In this document: positions 16,477 through 24,861 of the stretch, in pieces
How the letters are laid out: each line of letters opens with the position of its first letter
Position numbering within the stretch: the stretch's first letter is position 1
Origin: an uncultured Lachnoclostridium sp.
GTDB lineage: Bacteria > Bacillota > Clostridia > Lachnospirales > Lachnospiraceae
Length of the DNA: 35,665 nucleotides
Assembly: GCA_947369165.1 (NCBI GenBank)
Contig: CANBKJ010000028.1
Coordinates: forward strand, 1-35,665
Reading direction: 5' to 3'
The notes under the pieces: model-generated
Seen by the model: the letters and a program-made list of their open reading frames with translations, nothing else
What the model was told of the DNA's origin: nothing
Databases searched by the model: none
Program-made: the position numbers and the translations under genes

Positions 16477-17268
16477 ATGGAATTCATTACTTATGACGTA
16501 GAGGACAAAGTTGGTATTATTACCATCAACCGTCCCAAAGCATTGAACGCATTGAACAGCACTGTTCTGGATGAACTGGATGCGACTCTGGATGCGGTAG
16601 ATCTGGATGTGATCCGCTGTCTGATCCTGACCGGAGCAGGCGACAAATCTTTTGTGGCAGGCGCCGATATCGGAGAGATGAGCACGCTGACAAAAGCAGA
16701 GGGAGAGGCATTTGGCAAAAAGGGAAATGATGTATTCCGCAAGCTGGAGACATTCCCGATTCCGGTTATCGCTGCGGTAAATGGTTTTGCTCTCGGCGGC
16801 GGCTGTGAGATTTCCATGAGCTGTGATATTCGTATCTGTTCTGACAATGCTGTATTTGGACAGCCGGAAGTGGGGCTCGGCATCACACCAGGATTTGGCG
16901 GAACCCAGAGACTGGCACGCGTCATCCCTGTTGGTATGGCAAAACAGCTGATTTATACAGCGAGAAATATTAAGGCAGATGAGGCATACCGTGTTGGACT
17001 TGTCAATGCTGTTTATACTCAGGAAGAATTGATGCCGGCAGCAAAGAAGATGGCAGCAGGAATTGCCATGCAGGCTCCGATCGCTGTCCGTAACTGTAAG
17101 AAAGCCATCAACGACGGTCTGCAGGTAGATATGGATCAGGCCATCGTAATTGAAGAGAAACTCTTCGGTGACTGCTTTGAGACAGAAGACCAGAAAGCCG
17201 GAATGGGCAATTTCTTAGAGAAGGACAAAGAGAAAAAATTAAAAGTAGTTCCTTTTCAGAATAAATAA
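16477..17268 (+). CDS. crt: 3-hydroxybutyryl-CoA dehydratase (crotonase)
   Basis: The 263-residue enoyl-CoA hydratase family enzyme converts 3-hydroxybutyryl-CoA to crotonyl-CoA. Family residues seen are the oxyanion segment SFVAGADIGEM (59-68), the ALGGGCE turn with Glu111, and the second catalytic Glu131 in GQPEVGLGITPGFGGTQRL. Length equals that of clostridial Crt (about 260). The frame opens at ATG 16456, but the AAGGAG site at 16461-16466 lies downstream of that codon and ten bases before ATG 16477, which I therefore chose (MEFITYDVEDK). Second gene of the butyrate operon. Confidence 0.96.
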   Translation: MEFITYDVEDKVGIITINRPKALNALNSTVLDELDATLDAVDLDVIRCLILTGAGDKSFVAGADIGEMSTLTKAEGEAFGKKGNDVFRKLETFPIPVIAAVNGFALGGGCEISMSCDIRICSDNAVFGQPEVGLGITPGFGGTQRLARVIPVGMAKQLIYTARNIKADEAYRVGLVNAVYTQEELMPAAKKMAAGIAMQAPIAVRNCKKAINDGLQVDMDQAIVIEEKLFGDCFETEDQKAGMGNFLEKDKEKKLKVVPFQNK

Positions 17269-17309
17269 GCAGGAGCAGTCTGTAGATTGAAATTGACCCG
17301 CGGGCATTT

Positions 17310-17337
17310 GCCAAATGTGTGCAGGCACACACCTGGC
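17310..17337 (+). other. Stem-loop in the crt-hbd gap
   Basis: GCCA/TGGC outside and TGTGTG-CAGG-CACACA inside, with an AA/CC internal loop. It lies 42 bases after the crt stop and about 40 bases before the hbd ribosome site. No T-run follows, so readthrough is expected. The flanking CCCGCGGG (17298-17305) could extend the structure. Confidence 0.5.
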
Positions 17338-17389
17338 TCATTGCGTACGCGAGAATAAAGAAAAAATATATATTTAGGAGGAAGGTAAC

Positions 17390-18229
17390 ATGATAGTAGG
17401 TATTATTGGTGCTGGAACGATGGGTTCCGGAATTGCTCAGGCATTTGCAATGACAGATGGAATGGAAGTTCGTCTTTGTGACATCAAGCAGGAATTTGCA
17501 GATGGTGGAAAAGCAAAGATTGAGAAAAACCTGAATTTCCTTGTAAAAAAAGAGAAGATTACACAGGAAAAAGCAACAGAGATTCTTGGCAAGATCAAGA
17601 CTGGTCTGAAAGATATCTGTACAGACTGTAATCTTATCGTAGAAGTTGCTCCGGAGAATATGGATATCAAGAAAGCAACATTCAAAGAACTGATGGATAT
17701 CGTTCCTGCTGACTGTATGTTTGCTTCCAATACTTCCTCTCTTTCTATCACAGAGATGGGAGCAGGTCTGGACCGTCCGATGATCGGAATGCATTTCTTT
17801 AACCCGGCTGACAGAATGAAGCTGGTAGAAGTTATCCGCGGTGAGAACACACCGGATGAGATGAATGACAAGATCATTGAGATCGCAAAACAGATCGGAA
17901 AGACACCGGTACAGGTTAATGAGGCCGCTGGATTCGCCGTAAACCGCATCCTGATTCCGATGATCAATGAAGCAATCTGCGTTCTTGAAGCAGGCGTTGC
18001 CAGCGCTGAGGATATTGATACTGCGATGATCCTTGGATGTAATCATCCGATGGGACCTCTTCATCTTGGCGATTACATTGGTCTCGATATCTGCCTTGCC
18101 ATTATGGAAGTTATCTATGCAGAAACAGGTGACTCCAAGTACAGACCATCACCACTTCTCAGAAAAATGGTTCGCGCCGGAAAACTGGGATGCAAGACTG
18201 GCAAGGGATTTTTTGACTACAGCAAATAA
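17390..18229 (+). CDS. hbd: 3-hydroxybutyryl-CoA dehydrogenase
   Basis: The 279-residue enzyme reduces acetoacetyl-CoA to 3-hydroxybutyryl-CoA with NAD(P)H. The Rossmann motif GAGTMGSGIAQAFA begins at residue 7, Asp31 after the second beta strand (VRLCD) suggests NAD preference, SNTSSLSITEM contains the substrate-binding Ser/Asn, and GMHFFNPADRMKLVEV holds the catalytic His near 138. The C-terminal half has NRILIPMINEA and DTAMILGCNHPMGPL, all typical. Length agrees with clostridial Hbd (about 282). AGGAGGAAGG precedes the ATG. Third gene of the operon. Confidence 0.96.
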   Translation: MIVGIIGAGTMGSGIAQAFAMTDGMEVRLCDIKQEFADGGKAKIEKNLNFLVKKEKITQEKATEILGKIKTGLKDICTDCNLIVEVAPENMDIKKATFKELMDIVPADCMFASNTSSLSITEMGAGLDRPMIGMHFFNPADRMKLVEVIRGENTPDEMNDKIIEIAKQIGKTPVQVNEAAGFAVNRILIPMINEAICVLEAGVASAEDIDTAMILGCNHPMGPLHLGDYIGLDICLAIMEVIYAETGDSKYRPSPLLRKMVRAGKLGCKTGKGFFDYSK

Positions 18230-18250
18230 TTAGAAAGGAGTTCATTAATA

Positions 18251-19405
18251 ATGGATTTTACTTTAGATCAGAAACATGAAATGGCAAGATCTTTGTTTAA
18301 AGAATTTGCTGAAAATGAAGCGAAACCACTCGCTCAGGAAACCGACGAAACAGAAAAATTCCCGATGGAGACTGTGGAAAAAATGCAGAAATATGGTTTC
18401 ATGGGAATTCCGATACCAAAGGAGTACGGCGGACAGGGCTGTGATCCTCTGACTTATGTTATGTGCGTGGAGGAGCTCTCTAAAGTTTGTGGTACGACAG
18501 GTGTAATCGTATCTGCCCATACATCCCTTTGCTGCGATCCGATCATGACATATGGTTCGGAAGAGCAGAAGCAGAAATATCTGACACCGCTGGCAAAAGG
18601 TGAAAAACTGGGTGCTTTTGCACTGACTGAGCCAGGTGCTGGAACGGATGCCCAGGGTTGTCAGACAAAAGCAGTTTTAGATGGTGACGAGTGGATCCTC
18701 AATGGCTCCAAATGTTTCATTACCAACGGTAAGGTGGCAGATGTTTATATCGTGATCGCTATTACCAGCGTGACAGAAGACAAACGTGGCAGAAAGAAAA
18801 AGAATTTCTCAGCATTCATTGTAGAAAAAGGAACTCCTGGCTTCTCATTTGGTACAAAAGAAAAGAAAATGGGTATCCGCGGTTCGGCTACATATGAATT
18901 GATCTTTGAGGACTGCCGCATCCCGAAAGAAAATCTTCTTGGACCAGAGGGAAGAGGATTCCCGATCGCCATGCACACACTGGATGGCGGACGTATCGGT
19001 ATCGCTGCTCAGGCGCTTGGTATCGCTGAGGGCGCGCTGGAGACTACAGTAGCGTATGTTAAAGAAAGAAAACAGTTTGGCCGTTCCATCGCGGCACAGC
19101 AGAACACACAGTTCCAGCTGGCTGACATGGCGACAAAGGTAGAGGCTGCCAAACATCTTGTATACAAAGCAGCAAAGGCAAAAGAGACACAGAAAGTTTA
19201 CAGTGTAGAAGCTGCGATGGCAAAATTATATGCTGCAGAGGTTGCCATGGAAGTGACAACAAAAGCAGTTCAGTTACACGGTGGTTATGGTTACATCCGT
19301 GAGTACGATGTAGAGCGTATGATGCGTGATGCGAAGATTACAGAGATTTACGAAGGAACATCAGAAGTTCAGCGTATGGTTATCTCTGGAAACTTATTGA
19401 AATAA
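18251..19405 (+). CDS. bcd: Butyryl-CoA dehydrogenase
   Basis: The 384-residue acyl-CoA dehydrogenase contains [14 protein letters not shown] and the FAD-binding ITNG segment, [19 protein letters not shown], and the C-terminal [10 protein letters not shown] with catalytic base Glu368 (equivalent to Glu367 of Megasphaera Bcd). It reduces crotonyl-CoA to butyryl-CoA. With the adjacent etfB-etfA it should form the Bcd-EtfAB complex that couples this reaction to ferredoxin reduction by flavin-based electron bifurcation. AGAAAGGAG precedes the ATG. It lies 21 bases after hbd and 13 bases before etfB. Confidence 0.96.
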   Translation: MDFTLDQKHEMARSLFKEFAENEAKPLAQETDETEKFPMETVEKMQKYGFMGIPIPKEYGGQGCDPLTYVMCVEELSKVCGTTGVIVSAHTSLCCDPIMTYGSEEQKQKYLTPLAKGEKLGAFALTEPGAGTDAQGCQTKAVLDGDEWILNGSKCFITNGKVADVYIVIAITSVTEDKRGRKKKNFSAFIVEKGTPGFSFGTKEKKMGIRGSATYELIFEDCRIPKENLLGPEGRGFPIAMHTLDGGRIGIAAQALGIAEGALETTVAYVKERKQFGRSIAAQQNTQFQLADMATKVEAAKHLVYKAAKAKETQKVYSVEAAMAKLYAAEVAMEVTTKAVQLHGGYGYIREYDVERMMRDAKITEIYEGTSEVQRMVISGNLLK

Positions 19406-19418
19406 GGAGGTTCATATC

Positions 19419-20201
19419 GTGAAAATAGTAGTTTGTATAAAACAGGTACCTGACACAGCAGGCGGAGTAAAATTCAATCCGGATGGTACACTTGACAGAG
19501 GTGCAATGCTTACAATTATGAACCCGGATGATAAGGCTGGTCTGGAAGCAGCACTTCGCATCAAAGAGCAGAACGGAGCAGAGGTTACCGTTCTTACCAT
19601 GGGACTTCCAAAAGCAGAAGAAGTTCTTCGTGAAGCAATGGCAATGGGCGCAGACAAGGGAATCCTTGTAACAGACCGTGTGCTTGGTGGCGCGGATACA
19701 TGGGCGACCTCCACAACGATCGCAGGCGCTCTTCGCAATATCGACTATGACCTGATCATCACTGGACGCCAGGCAATCGACGGTGATACCGCACAGGTAG
19801 GACCTCAGATTTCCGAACATCTTGATATTCCGGTTATTTCCTATGCTAAGGATATTAAGATCGATGGCGACTATGTGATCGTACAGCGTCAGTATGATGA
19901 CAGAAGTCATGAACTGAAGGCAAAAATGCCTTGTCTGATCACGGCTCTTTCTGAATTAAATGAGCCACGTTACATGACTCCTGGCGGAATCTTTGATGCC
20001 TATGACAAAGAGATTACGGTTTGGGGAAGGGCAGACTTAAAGGATGTGGATGATTCCAACCTGGGTCTGAAAGGTTCTCCGACAAAGATTGCAAAGGCTT
20101 CTGACAAAGTTCGTAAGGGTGCTGGTGAAAAAGTAGCTCTGGACGGCGCAGAGGGTGCAAGTTATATTGTTGAGAAATTAAAAGAGAAACATGTAATCTA
20201 A
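19419..20201 (+). CDS. etfB: Electron transfer flavoprotein, beta subunit
   Basis: The 260-residue protein shows the EtfB opening KIVVCIKQVPDT, NPDDKAGLEAALRIKE, and GRQAIDGDTAQVGPQISE, the conserved family signature. It begins with GTG, supported by AAGGAGG eight bases upstream; no ATG in this frame fits better. Together with EtfA it binds FAD and, in Bcd-associated clostridial forms, takes electrons from NADH and splits them between crotonyl-CoA and ferredoxin. Immediately follows bcd. Confidence 0.96.
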   Translation: MKIVVCIKQVPDTAGGVKFNPDGTLDRGAMLTIMNPDDKAGLEAALRIKEQNGAEVTVLTMGLPKAEEVLREAMAMGADKGILVTDRVLGGADTWATSTTIAGALRNIDYDLIITGRQAIDGDTAQVGPQISEHLDIPVISYAKDIKIDGDYVIVQRQYDDRSHELKAKMPCLITALSELNEPRYMTPGGIFDAYDKEITVWGRADLKDVDDSNLGLKGSPTKIAKASDKVRKGAGEKVALDGAEGASYIVEKLKEKHVI

Positions 20202-20219
20202 GTAAACAAGGAGGCAATC

Positions 20220-21266
20220 ATGAATTTAGAAGAATATAAAGGTGTATTTGTCTATGCACAGCAGGTAGACAATGAAATAAGTGGAATCGCTCTGGAATTG
20301 CTTGGAAAAGCAAATGAGCTTGCCAAAGACTTAAATACCGATGTGACAGCCGTTCTGGTTGGTTCCGGTGTTTCCGGTCTTGTAGATACATTAGCTGAGT
20401 ATGGTGCCGACAAGGTGATCGTTGTGGATGATCCGGAACTGAAAGATTACCGGACAGAGCCATATACTCATGCCCTTGCTTCTGTAATCAACGAGTACAA
20501 ACCGGATATCATGCTGGTAGGTGCGACAGCTATCGGCCGTGACCTCGGTCCCCGTGTGTCCGCCCGTGTGGCTACAGGTCTTACCGCAGACTGTACTGTA
20601 CTTGAGATCGGTGATTTCCCGATCAATGCAGTTCCTGGAAAAGAGAACGAGCAGAAACACAACCAGCTTCTTATGACTCGTCCTGCATTTGGTGGAAATA
20701 CCATCGCTACCATCGCATGTCCGGATAACCGTCCTCAGATGGCTACCGTTCGTCCAGGTGTTATGCAGAAGATCGATCCAAAAGCAGGTGCTAAGGCAGA
20801 AGTGATCAATTATAACCCAGGCTTTACTCCAAACGACAAATATGTTGAGATTCTCAATGTAGTAAAAGAAGTAAAAGATACCGTGGACATTATGGATGCA
20901 AAGATCCTTGTATCCGGTGGACGTGGTGTTGGTTCAAAAGAAAACTTCAAGCTTCTGGAGGATCTGGCGGAGGTGATCGGCGGAACTGTAAGCTGTTCCC
21001 GTGCTGTTGTGGAAAATGAGTGGCTTCCGGCAGACCGCCAGGTTGGACAGACCGGAAAGACCGTCCGTCCGAATGTATACTTTGCCATCGGTATTTCTGG
21101 TGCCATCCAGCATACAGCCGGTATGGAAGAGGCAGATATCATTGTTGCCATCAATAAAGATGAGGATGCTCCGATTTTTGATGTAGCAGATTATGGTATC
21201 GTAGGAGATCTGAATAAGATCGTTCCACAGCTGACAGAGATGCTTAAGACAGAGATCAAGAAATAA
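20220..21266 (+). CDS. etfA: Electron transfer flavoprotein, alpha subunit
   Basis: The 348-residue protein has the EtfA C-terminal FAD domain: LVSGGRGVGSKENFKLLEDL, SRAVVENEWLPADRQVGQTG, and the signature YFAIGISGAIQHTAGMEEAD, followed by INKDEDAPIFDVADYGIVGD. The N-terminal half carries the usual EtfA beta-alpha domain. AAGGAGG precedes the ATG. It is the last gene of the butyrate operon, followed by a branched terminator. The reduced ferredoxin made by Bcd-EtfAB and by the 2-oxoacid oxidoreductase would feed an Rnf complex or hydrogenase, neither of which lies in this window. Confidence 0.96.
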   Translation: MNLEEYKGVFVYAQQVDNEISGIALELLGKANELAKDLNTDVTAVLVGSGVSGLVDTLAEYGADKVIVVDDPELKDYRTEPYTHALASVINEYKPDIMLVGATAIGRDLGPRVSARVATGLTADCTVLEIGDFPINAVPGKENEQKHNQLLMTRPAFGGNTIATIACPDNRPQMATVRPGVMQKIDPKAGAKAEVINYNPGFTPNDKYVEILNVVKEVKDTVDIMDAKILVSGGRGVGSKENFKLLEDLAEVIGGTVSCSRAVVENEWLPADRQVGQTGKTVRPNVYFAIGISGAIQHTAGMEEADIIVAINKDEDAPIFDVADYGIVGDLNKIVPQLTEMLKTEIKK

Positions 21267-21281
21267 TTATATCAGTTATCG

Positions 21282-21343
21282 AAGGGTGTCCATAGAACTT
21301 ATGGCAGCTTGACTGCCAGGCTTAGTTCCAGGGCACCCTTTTT
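21282..21343 (+). terminator. Branched terminator after etfA
   Basis: Outer stem AAGGGTGTCC (21282-21291) pairs with GGGCACCCTT (21331-21340) with one G-T pair, followed by TTT. An inner TGGCAG-CTTGA-CTGCCA hairpin lies within the loop. The next gene has its own ribosome site at 21364-21369. Confidence 0.8.
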
Positions 21344-21377
21344 CGTTAGCCCTATCATTTCAAAGGAGGATACCGGG

Positions 21378-22655
21378 ATGAAGAAGATCGGCATCGTAAT
21401 ATGCAATTATAATAAGAAGGAGTATGTAGTCAACTGTATCCAGAGCGTCCTGGAATCAAAAACGGATGATTTTGACATCTATGTGGTTGACAATGCTTCC
21501 ACGGATGGCTCTGTGGAAGCTGTCCGGGAACAGTTTGGGGGACAGGTAACCCTGCTGGTGAACTCAGAAAATCTCGGCGGCTCAGGGGGATTTAATACCG
21601 GCATCCGAAAAGTGCTCAAGGGGAATTATGAATATTTGTACTGTCTGGATAATGATGTGCTGGTAGATGAAAATGCGGTGGGGGCGCTGGCGGAATATCT
21701 GGACAGCCACCAGGATACCGGCGCTGCGGGTTCTATCGTGTACCATATGGATTACCCAGAATACGTACAGCAGTATGGACTGGATATCGACTTTGAGAAT
21801 TATACAGCCATCACCCATTTCGCGGATTTTCTGGATGATGGTACCATTCCAGAGGTTAAGGTTTGTGACACCATCGCCACCTGCAGCGTAATGCTCCGCA
21901 CCAGCTGTATCAAAAATACGGATATTGGTATCATGCCGGAGGATAATTTTATCTACTGGGACGACATGGAGTGGATCTACCGGTTTACCCTGGCTGGCTT
22001 CCGGGCAGTTACCGTTAAAAACAGTGTCGTATTACATAAGATGGGCTCCAATACTAGACCTGTCAATACTTTTATCAATTATTATATGTGGCGCAACCGT
22101 CTGAATTTTTTTATGCGCTACACACCAGAGGAAAAGCTGGAGACTATGAGTTATCGGATCCTCAGTGCCGTGTTCGATTCCCTGTATGAGAGCATGTACA
22201 GAGAAGAGCACAATGTCATGCAGACTATTTCCTATGCCTTTTACGATGCCATCCGTGGAGTGAGAGGAAAGGCAGATGATTGGAAAATAATAGAAAACGA
22301 TGCCAATGATGATAAACTAAAGGATTTTCTCAAGAATAAAAAATCCATTTATGTAGTTCCGGATGGCAGCCAGGAGCAGGCAGCACAGACAGAACATTTT
22401 CTCTGTTCCCTGAATCCGTCCCTGGAAGTCTGTGAGAACCGGGAACAGGCAGATGTGGTATTCCGGCTTTGTGACTATGTAATGCATATGGCAAAGGAAG
22501 AAAGGGATGCCATATATATTGACTCAGAAAATAATGTGATCCTGGACGAAGAGGACTGGAAATGCGTGGAAAATTACTCCTATTCACGGTCTCTGTTTAT
22601 CTATATGAATCAGGCGCCATTTTTGGATGCTGTCCAGTCACTGCGTAAAAAATGA
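21378..22655 (+). CDS. Family 2 glycosyltransferase
   Basis: The 425-residue protein has a GT-A glycosyltransferase domain (about 1-260) of the rhamnosyltransferase-like GT2 group: VICNYNKKEYV, the nucleotide-binding VVDNASTDGS, ENLGGSGGFNTGIR, and the metal-binding DxD-type LDNDV (Asp91, Asp93), then WDDMEWIYR as the probable catalytic acidic segment. The C-terminal 160 residues are acidic and resemble no domain I know. No signal peptide or membrane helix is evident, so it is cytoplasmic. A frame extends back to 21309, but that codon lies inside the terminator; AAAGGAGGAT precedes ATG 21378 properly. It probably adds a sugar to a surface polysaccharide; donor and acceptor are unknown. Confidence 0.88.
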   Translation: MKKIGIVICNYNKKEYVVNCIQSVLESKTDDFDIYVVDNASTDGSVEAVREQFGGQVTLLVNSENLGGSGGFNTGIRKVLKGNYEYLYCLDNDVLVDENAVGALAEYLDSHQDTGAAGSIVYHMDYPEYVQQYGLDIDFENYTAITHFADFLDDGTIPEVKVCDTIATCSVMLRTSCIKNTDIGIMPEDNFIYWDDMEWIYRFTLAGFRAVTVKNSVVLHKMGSNTRPVNTFINYYMWRNRLNFFMRYTPEEKLETMSYRILSAVFDSLYESMYREEHNVMQTISYAFYDAIRGVRGKADDWKIIENDANDDKLKDFLKNKKSIYVVPDGSQEQAAQTEHFLCSLNPSLEVCENREQADVVFRLCDYVMHMAKEERDAIYIDSENNVILDEEDWKCVENYSYSRSLFIYMNQAPFLDAVQSLRKK

Positions 22656-22673
22656 CTAAAACAGTGAGCATAG

Positions 22674-22712
22674 TCATGGGAAATATCATGCTTGCATGAA
22701 TATTTCCCATGA
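22674..22712 (+). other. Long stem-loop after the glycosyltransferase gene
   Basis: TCATGGGAAATAT (22674-22686) pairs with ATATTTCCCATGA (22700-22712), and CATG/CATG within the loop extends it past a bulge. It has no T-run, so it is not a typical terminator. It may belong to the same composite element as the repeat at 22757. Confidence 0.6.
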
Positions 22713-22756
22713 TTGTGCGAACGTCCATCATGAGGAACGGAGCAATTCGATAAGCA

Positions 22757-22872
22757 GTGCGGGAGTTCCGAATGGTGGAGGGCTGGTAAAGCTGCGTAGC
22801 AGCGACAGCCCGGTGTTTTTAGTCACAAATTGTTTGTGCTGCAAGTTTGTGCGCACACGCACAAACTTGCAG
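22757..22872 (+). repeat. Dispersed structured intergenic repeat, copy 2
   Basis: It shares about 57 of its first 63 bases with copy 1 at 9494. It has the same GGGCTG...CAGCCC stem with an inner GCTGC-GTA-GCAGC hairpin and the shared CAAATTGTTTGTGCTGC. It ends in a perfect 15-bp hairpin, 22839-22853 with 22858-22872, loop CACA. The terminal hairpin sits where copy 1 has a different GC-rich stem. The upstream GGAACGGAGCAATTCG (22733-22748) can pair in part with GGGAGTTCC. A small open frame across it (22696-22905) looks like a by-product of the repeat. Confidence 0.7.
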
Positions 22873-22897
22873 AGATATATGAAGAGGAGAGGACAAC

Positions 22898-23740
22898 ATG
22901 AATGAAATGTATTTACGCTTTCCTGAGGGAAGGAAAAAAGCATTTACCATCAGTTACGATGACAATACCACCCAGGACGAGAGACTGATCAAACTTATGA
23001 AACAGTATAACATCAAGGGAACTTTTAATATCATCCCGAACTGGTTTGCGGCAGAAGATGCTGTATTTCCAGAAGGGGAGACTTATATCAATGTCACAGA
23101 AAAAAAAGCGCTGGAACTTTATGATCATCCGCTGATCGAGGTGGCAAATCATGGGTTTAACCATACGAAAATGACCTGCACTCCAAAGATCCAGCAGATG
23201 GAGGATCTCGTCAAATGCCGTCGGAAGCTGGAACAGATGTACCAGCGAATCATTACTGGATTTGCCTATCCATATGGGTGGTATGATGAAGATCTCATAA
23301 AGCTCTTAGAGGAAGCTGGGATGACCTATGCCCGGACGGTACACAGCACCTACGAGTTTTCCCTGCCGGATAACTGGCTGGAACTCCATCCCACCTGTCA
23401 TCAGGCGGATGAACGCCTGCCAGAACTGACGGAGCAATTCTTGAAGGACAGAGTAGAAGAGCAGCCCTATATGTATTATGTGTGGGGACATACTTTTGAA
23501 TTTGACCAGCAGGATAACTGGCATCTGATCGAAGAGCTGTTCCAGAGCGTATCCGGAAAGGATGAGATCTGGTATGCCACCAACGGAGAACTCTACGATT
23601 ATCATACTGCCTACCAAAATCTTGTATTTTCAGCAGATGCTTCCCGGATCCATAATCCCACCGCAACGGATCTGTGGGTTGAGATTGACCGTAAACATCT
23701 TATTAAGCTGCCTGCGGGAAAGACAACGTTTGTAGAATAA
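22898..23740 (+). CDS. Polysaccharide deacetylase (NodB-type, CE4)
   Basis: The 280-residue protein shows CE4 motifs: motif 1 is TISYDDNT with Asp21 and Asp22, KGTFNIIPNWF follows, and motif 2 is ANHGFNHT with His85 and His89 as metal ligands; FAYPYGWYDEDLIKLL matches motif 3. The usual final motif appears as YVWGHTFEF. Enzymes of this type remove acetyl groups from peptidoglycan, chitin or other amino-sugar polymers. There is no signal peptide, so a cytoplasmic substrate or non-classical location must be assumed. GAGGAGAGGACAAC precedes the ATG. It lies between a glycosyltransferase and a secreted glycanase, 32 bases upstream of the latter, suggesting shared transcription. Confidence 0.88.
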   Translation: MNEMYLRFPEGRKKAFTISYDDNTTQDERLIKLMKQYNIKGTFNIIPNWFAAEDAVFPEGETYINVTEKKALELYDHPLIEVANHGFNHTKMTCTPKIQQMEDLVKCRRKLEQMYQRIITGFAYPYGWYDEDLIKLLEEAGMTYARTVHSTYEFSLPDNWLELHPTCHQADERLPELTEQFLKDRVEEQPYMYYVWGHTFEFDQQDNWHLIEELFQSVSGKDEIWYATNGELYDYHTAYQNLVFSADASRIHNPTATDLWVEIDRKHLIKLPAGKTTFVE

Positions 23741-23772
23741 TCAACGCTTTGCATAGAATAGAGGAACTATCC

Positions 23773-24741
23773 ATGAAGAAAAAAATTATATTATTTAGTG
23801 TATTTACCGCCGTGATACTGTCAGCTGCTCTGGGCGTCAGGGCGGCTGTCAGCCAGGCGGCAGCAAACCCTTCTCCACTAAGGGTCAAAGGAACCCGGAT
23901 CGTGAATGCATCGGGAAAAACCGTAACTTTAAAAGGCGTAAGCACCCATGGTATCGCCTGGTATCCGCAGTATGTGAACAAGTCCTGCTTTCAGAGTTTT
24001 AAGAAGATGGGAGCCAATACGGTCCGTCTCGCTTTTTACAGTGATGACGCAGCCGGCTACAGTAAATCTCTTTACAAGAAGGTAGAAGAGGGAATCCAGG
24101 CCGCCACAGATCTCGGAATGTATGTGGTGATCGACTGGCATATTTTATCCGATGGAAATCCAAAAACCAATCAAAAGAAGGCGAAAGATTTCTTTACCCA
24201 TTTTTCCAAAAAATATGCGGGACAGACCAATATCCTGTACGAGATCTGCAATGAGCCCAACGGAAACGTAACCTGGGAAAAAGATATCAAACCCTATGCC
24301 TCCAAGATGATCTCGCTGATCCGGAAATATGACAAAAAAGCTATTATCATCGTGGGAACGCCTACCTGGTCCCAGGATGTGGATATCGTAGCGCAGAATC
24401 CGATCAAAAATCAGAAAAATATCATGTACGCCCTGCATTTTTATGCGGCTACCCATAAGGACTGGATCCGGCATAAGCTTAAAAAGGCGAATCAGTCAGG
24501 TCTTCCCATTCTGGTCACCGAATTTTCTATCTGTGATGCCTCTGGAAATGGTGCCCTGGATACAAAAGAGGCGGGCAAGTGGATGAAACTTCTGAAAAAA
24601 TATAAGATCGGCCGTATTGCCTGGAATATTTCCAACAAGAATGAGACTTCTGCCCTGATCAAGAGCAGCTGCCAGAAAACCGGGAATATCAAGAAAAGCG
24701 ATCTGTCCAAATCCGGAAAGTGGATCATGAAAAACTGGTAG
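23773..24741 (+). CDS. Secreted GH5-family glycoside hydrolase (cellulase-like)
   Basis: The 322-residue protein starts with a signal peptide (MKKK, hydrophobic to about 24, cleavage near AVSQAA). It has a glycoside hydrolase family 5 catalytic domain. Seen are KGVSTHGIAWYP, NTVRLAF, VVIDWHIL (His123), the acid/base Glu161 in YEICNEPNG, LHFYA (His222), and the nucleophile Glu250 in ILVTEFSICDASGNG. The pattern is that of subfamily 2 endoglucanases. There is no carbohydrate-binding module, dockerin or anchor, so it should be released free. GAGGA seven bases before ATG 23773 favours this start over ATG 23749. Beta-1,4-glucan is the likely substrate, but mannan or xyloglucan cannot be ruled out. 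Confidence 0.9.
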   Translation: MKKKIILFSVFTAVILSAALGVRAAVSQAAANPSPLRVKGTRIVNASGKTVTLKGVSTHGIAWYPQYVNKSCFQSFKKMGANTVRLAFYSDDAAGYSKSLYKKVEEGIQAATDLGMYVVIDWHILSDGNPKTNQKKAKDFFTHFSKKYAGQTNILYEICNEPNGNVTWEKDIKPYASKMISLIRKYDKKAIIIVGTPTWSQDVDIVAQNPIKNQKNIMYALHFYAATHKDWIRHKLKKANQSGLPILVTEFSICDASGNGALDTKEAGKWMKLLKKYKIGRIAWNISNKNETSALIKSSCQKTGNIKKSDLSKSGKWIMKNW

Positions 24742-24760
24742 GGCAGAAGTTATATTACCC

Positions 24761-24789
24761 TTGTACAAAGACTGGTTTCGTTATATAAT
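24761..24789 (+). promoter_or_regulatory. Promoter of the DUF4867-like gene
   Basis: TTGTAC (24761-24766), 17-base spacer, TATAAT (24784-24789). Downstream at 24806-24832 an 8-bp CAGTAGCC/GGCTGCTG hairpin lies in the leader, just before the ribosome site. Confidence 0.7.
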
Positions 24790-24861
24790 AAAATTAAACT
24801 TAAACAGTAGCCACGAAAGGAGCGGCTGCTGGTACATAAAATGTTCAGGAGGGTATTTTTT

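Noticed and set aside
22696-22905. 69-codon frame through the intergenic repeat
   Set aside because: It runs through the hairpins of the dispersed repeat and has no ribosome site. Copy 1 of the same repeat does not keep an equivalent frame, so it is not coding.
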